From: Amycolatopsis vancoresmycina
GTDB lineage: Bacteria; Actinomycetota; Actinomycetes; Mycobacteriales; Pseudonocardiaceae
Length of the DNA: 64,000 bases
NCBI RefSeq assembly: GCF_000716785.1
Contig: NZ_JNYY01000015.1
Span: forward strand, 62,001 to 126,000
Reading direction: 5' to 3'
The notes under the pieces were generated by a model. The model did no database searches, was not told where the DNA came from, and worked only from the letters and a program-made list of their open reading frames with translations. Below, in pieces: positions 61,988-64,000 of this stretch. Position 1 is the stretch's first letter, and the number at the start of each line of letters is the position of its first letter. A program made the position numbers and the translations under genes.

Positions 61988-64000
61988 CCGCGCTCGACGC
62001 CCGGCCCGCGGTGCTCGGCAGACCCGAGCTGGCCCAGGTGGATGCGCTCTGGCGGGCGGCGAACTACCTGTCGGCCGGCCAGATCTACCTGATGGCGAAC
62101 CCGCTGCTGCGCGAGCAGCTGCGGCCGGAGCACGTCAAGCCCCGGCTGCTCGGGCATTGGGGGACTTCACCGGGCCTGAACTTCGTCTACGCGCACCTGA
62201 ACCGGGCGATCCTTGCTCACGACCTGAACGCCATGCTGGTCACCGGCCCGGGCCACGGTGGCCCGGCGCTGCTGGCCAACACCTGGCTCGAAGGCAGCTA
62301 CACCGAGGCGTGGCCCGAGGTGACGCGGGACGCCGCCGGGATGGCCGAGCTGTTCCGGCAGTTCTCCTTCCCCGGCGGTGTGCCGAGCCACGTGGCCCCG
62401 CAGGTGCCCGGGTCGATCCACGAAGGCGGCGAGCTCGGTTACTCGCTCGCGCACGCTTTCGGGGCCGCGTTCGACAACCCCGGCCTGCTCGTCGCCTGCG
62501 TGGTGGGAGACGGCGAAGCCGAGACCGGGCCGCTGGCGACGTCGTGGCACGCCAACAAGTTCCTTGACCCGGCCCGTGACGGCGCGGTGCTGCCGATCCT
62601 GCACCTCAACGGCTACAAGATCGCCAACCCGACCGTGCTCTCGCGGATCCCGCCGGCCGAGCTGGACGCCTTGCTGCGCGGCTACGGGTACTCGCCGATC
62701 TACGTCGAAGGTTCCGATCCGCAGTCGATGCACCAGGCGATGGCCGCGGCGCTCGATTCGGCGATCGCGACCCTGGCCGAGCGGCGCGGGGTGTGGCCGA
62801 TGATCGTGCTGCGCAGCCCCAAGGGCTGGACCGGACCGTCCGTTGTGGACGGCAAGCCGGTGGAAGGGACCTGGCGTGCCCACCAGGTGCCGCTGGCCGA
62901 GGTCCGGACGAACCCGGACCACTTGAAGCAGCTGGAGGACTGGCTGCGGTCGTACCGCCCGGCCGAGCTGTTCGACGAGTCCGGCCGCCCGGTCGCCGAC
63001 GTCACGGCGATGATCCCGGCGGGGGACCGCCGGATGGGCGCGAACCCGCACGCCAATGGCGGCATCCTCCTGCGTCCGCTCACCCTGCCGGACACTTCGG
63101 CCCATGCGGTCGCGGTTTCGGCCCCGGGAGTGACGGTGGCCGAGCCCACCCGGGTGCTGGGCCGGTTCCTGCGGGACGTCTTCGCGCTCAACGCCGACCG
63201 GGCGAACTTCCGCCTGTTCGGCCCGGACGAGACGGCGTCCAACCGGCTCGACGCGGTCTACGACGTGACGGCCAAGGAATGGCAGGCGGCGATCGAGCCG
63301 GTCGACGAGCACCTGGCGCGCGACGGCCGCGTGCTCGAAGTGCTGTCGGAGCACCTGTGCCAAGGCTGGCTGGAGGGGTACCTGCTGTCGGGCCGGCACG
63401 GGCTGTTCTCGTGCTACGAGGCATTCGTGCACATCGTCGACTCGATGGTCAACCAGCACATCAAGTGGCTGCGGGTGCACCGGCAGATCCCGTGGCGGCG
63501 GCCGGTGGCGTCGCTGAACTACCTGCTCACCTCGCACGTGTGGCGGCAGGACCACAACGGGTTCTCCCACCAGGACCCGGGGTTCGTCGACCACGTGGCG
63601 AACAAGAGCGCCGAGGTGGTGCGGGTGTACTTCCCGCCGGACACGAACACGCTGCTGGAGGTTGCGGCGCACTGCCTGCGTTCCCGTGACTACGTCAACG
63701 TGGTGGTGGCGGGGAAGAACGACACGCCGAACTGGCTCGACGCCGAGCAGGCCGCATTGCACTGCGCGCGGGGGGTGAGCATCTGGGAGTGGGCGAGCAC
63801 GCACACCGACCGCGAGCCCGACGTCGTCCTCGCGTGCGCGGGCGACGCTCCCACCCTGGAAGTCATGGCCGCGGCGAAGATCCTCCGGCAGGAGCTGCCG
63901 TCGCTGGCCGTGCGGGTGGTGAACGTCGTGGACCTGATGCGCCTGCAGCCCGAGTCCGAGCACCCGCACGGCCTTTCGGACCGGGGGTACGACGCGCTGT
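61984..64000 (+). CDS. phosphoketolase (xylulose-5-P/fructose-6-P), 3' end beyond window
   Basis: 672 residues of an expected 790-800 are present; the right edge cuts the gene. The ThDP enzyme splits xylulose-5-phosphate or fructose-6-phosphate with phosphate to acetyl-phosphate, giving ATP without respiration. Seen are YLMANPLLREQL, GHWGTSPGLNFVYAHLNR, GPGHGGPALLANTWLEG, the ThDP motif VVGDGEAETGPLATSWHANKF, LSRIPPAELDALLRGYGY and SNYLLTS-like SLNYLLTSHVWRQDHNGFSHQDPG. GTG 61984 overlaps the USP stop by four bases. Linkage to USPs and CBS proteins fits a hypoxic or dormant metabolic programme. Confidence 0.95.
   Translation, partial: MTALDARPAVLGRPELAQVDALWRAANYLSAGQIYLMANPLLREQLRPEHVKPRLLGHWGTSPGLNFVYAHLNRAILAHDLNAMLVTGPGHGGPALLANTWLEGSYTEAWPEVTRDAAGMAELFRQFSFPGGVPSHVAPQVPGSIHEGGELGYSLAHAFGAAFDNPGLLVACVVGDGEAETGPLATSWHANKFLDPARDGAVLPILHLNGYKIANPTVLSRIPPAELDALLRGYGYSPIYVEGSDPQSMHQAMAAALDSAIATLAERRGVWPMIVLRSPKGWTGPSVVDGKPVEGTWRAHQVPLAEVRTNPDHLKQLEDWLRSYRPAELFDESGRPVADVTAMIPAGDRRMGANPHANGGILLRPLTLPDTSAHAVAVSAPGVTVAEPTRVLGRFLRDVFALNADRANFRLFGPDETASNRLDAVYDVTAKEWQAAIEPVDEHLARDGRVLEVLSEHLCQGWLEGYLLSGRHGLFSCYEAFVHIVDSMVNQHIKWLRVHRQIPWRRPVASLNYLLTSHVWRQDHNGFSHQDPGFVDHVANKSAEVVRVYFPPDTNTLLEVAAHCLRSRDYVNVVVAGKNDTPNWLDAEQAALHCARGVSIWEWASTHTDREPDVVLACAGDAPTLEVMAAAKILRQELPSLAVRVVNVVDLMRLQPESEHPHGLSDRGYDAL

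Overview
The window is about 64 kb of very GC-rich DNA (third codon positions almost all G or C, frequent GTG starts, short intergenic spaces). It carries SARP/AfsR-type regulators, actinobacterial secreted hydrolases, PadR-linked DrrAB-type ABC exporters and a universal-stress-protein island. Together these point to an actinomycete. Pseudonocardiales such as Amycolatopsis is my best guess, an inference from gene style and not from a marker gene. No rRNA, tRNA or CRISPR array was seen.

Layout. 1-6.0 kb: a same-strand operon of acyl-CoA carboxylase beta (cut by the left edge) and alpha subunits, an ATP-grasp ligase, a KAS III-type ketosynthase and an MFS transporter, which looks like a small acyl-metabolite or natural-product cassette. 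6.0-7.2 kb: a methyltransferase and a MarR regulator diverging over two tandem palindromes. 7.3-12.0 kb: a large secreted subtilisin-like protease split by a 1032-bp IS5-family element with a CTAG target duplication; removing the element and one CTAG restores one reading frame. 12-15.3 kb: a TrmB/LuxR-type regulator, an SGNH hydrolase and an FAD monooxygenase. 15.4-21 kb: a SARP-NB-ARC-TPR regulator flanked by two secreted-protein genes (Calx-beta and VWA), each preceded by tandem 11-bp CAACC repeats. 21-28 kb: an SDR, an APC permease, a small winged-helix protein and KdpDE without kdpFABC. The intergenic spaces there carry helically phased CGTCAA repeats.

28-36 kb: two DrrAB-type ABC exporter pairs around a PadR regulator and two DUF1048 genes, followed by a second AfsR-like regulator. 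36-43 kb: a cation/proton antiporter, a Tat-exported GH71/99-like glycosidase with a discoidin domain, an SRPBCC protein, two GNAT acetyltransferases behind a structured leader, a small secreted protein and a divergent aquaporin. 43.4-46 kb: an SDR remnant, a NarL-type two-component system and a DUF2306 membrane protein. 46-53.3 kb: a Mop/TOBE fragment, a molybdopterin-binding-like domain protein, and an operon-like run of membrane protein, WD40 protein and CHAT-protease/TPR protein. The last is the best candidate here for an uncharacterised conflict or signalling system.

53.4-64 kb: a dormancy/hypoxia-type island with a P2-type ATPase whose frame runs into a universal stress protein, alternating CBS-domain and USP genes, and a phosphoketolase cut by the right edge. 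DosR/DevR-like 14-bp palindromes (GGGnC-N4-GnCCY) precede three transcription units of this island.
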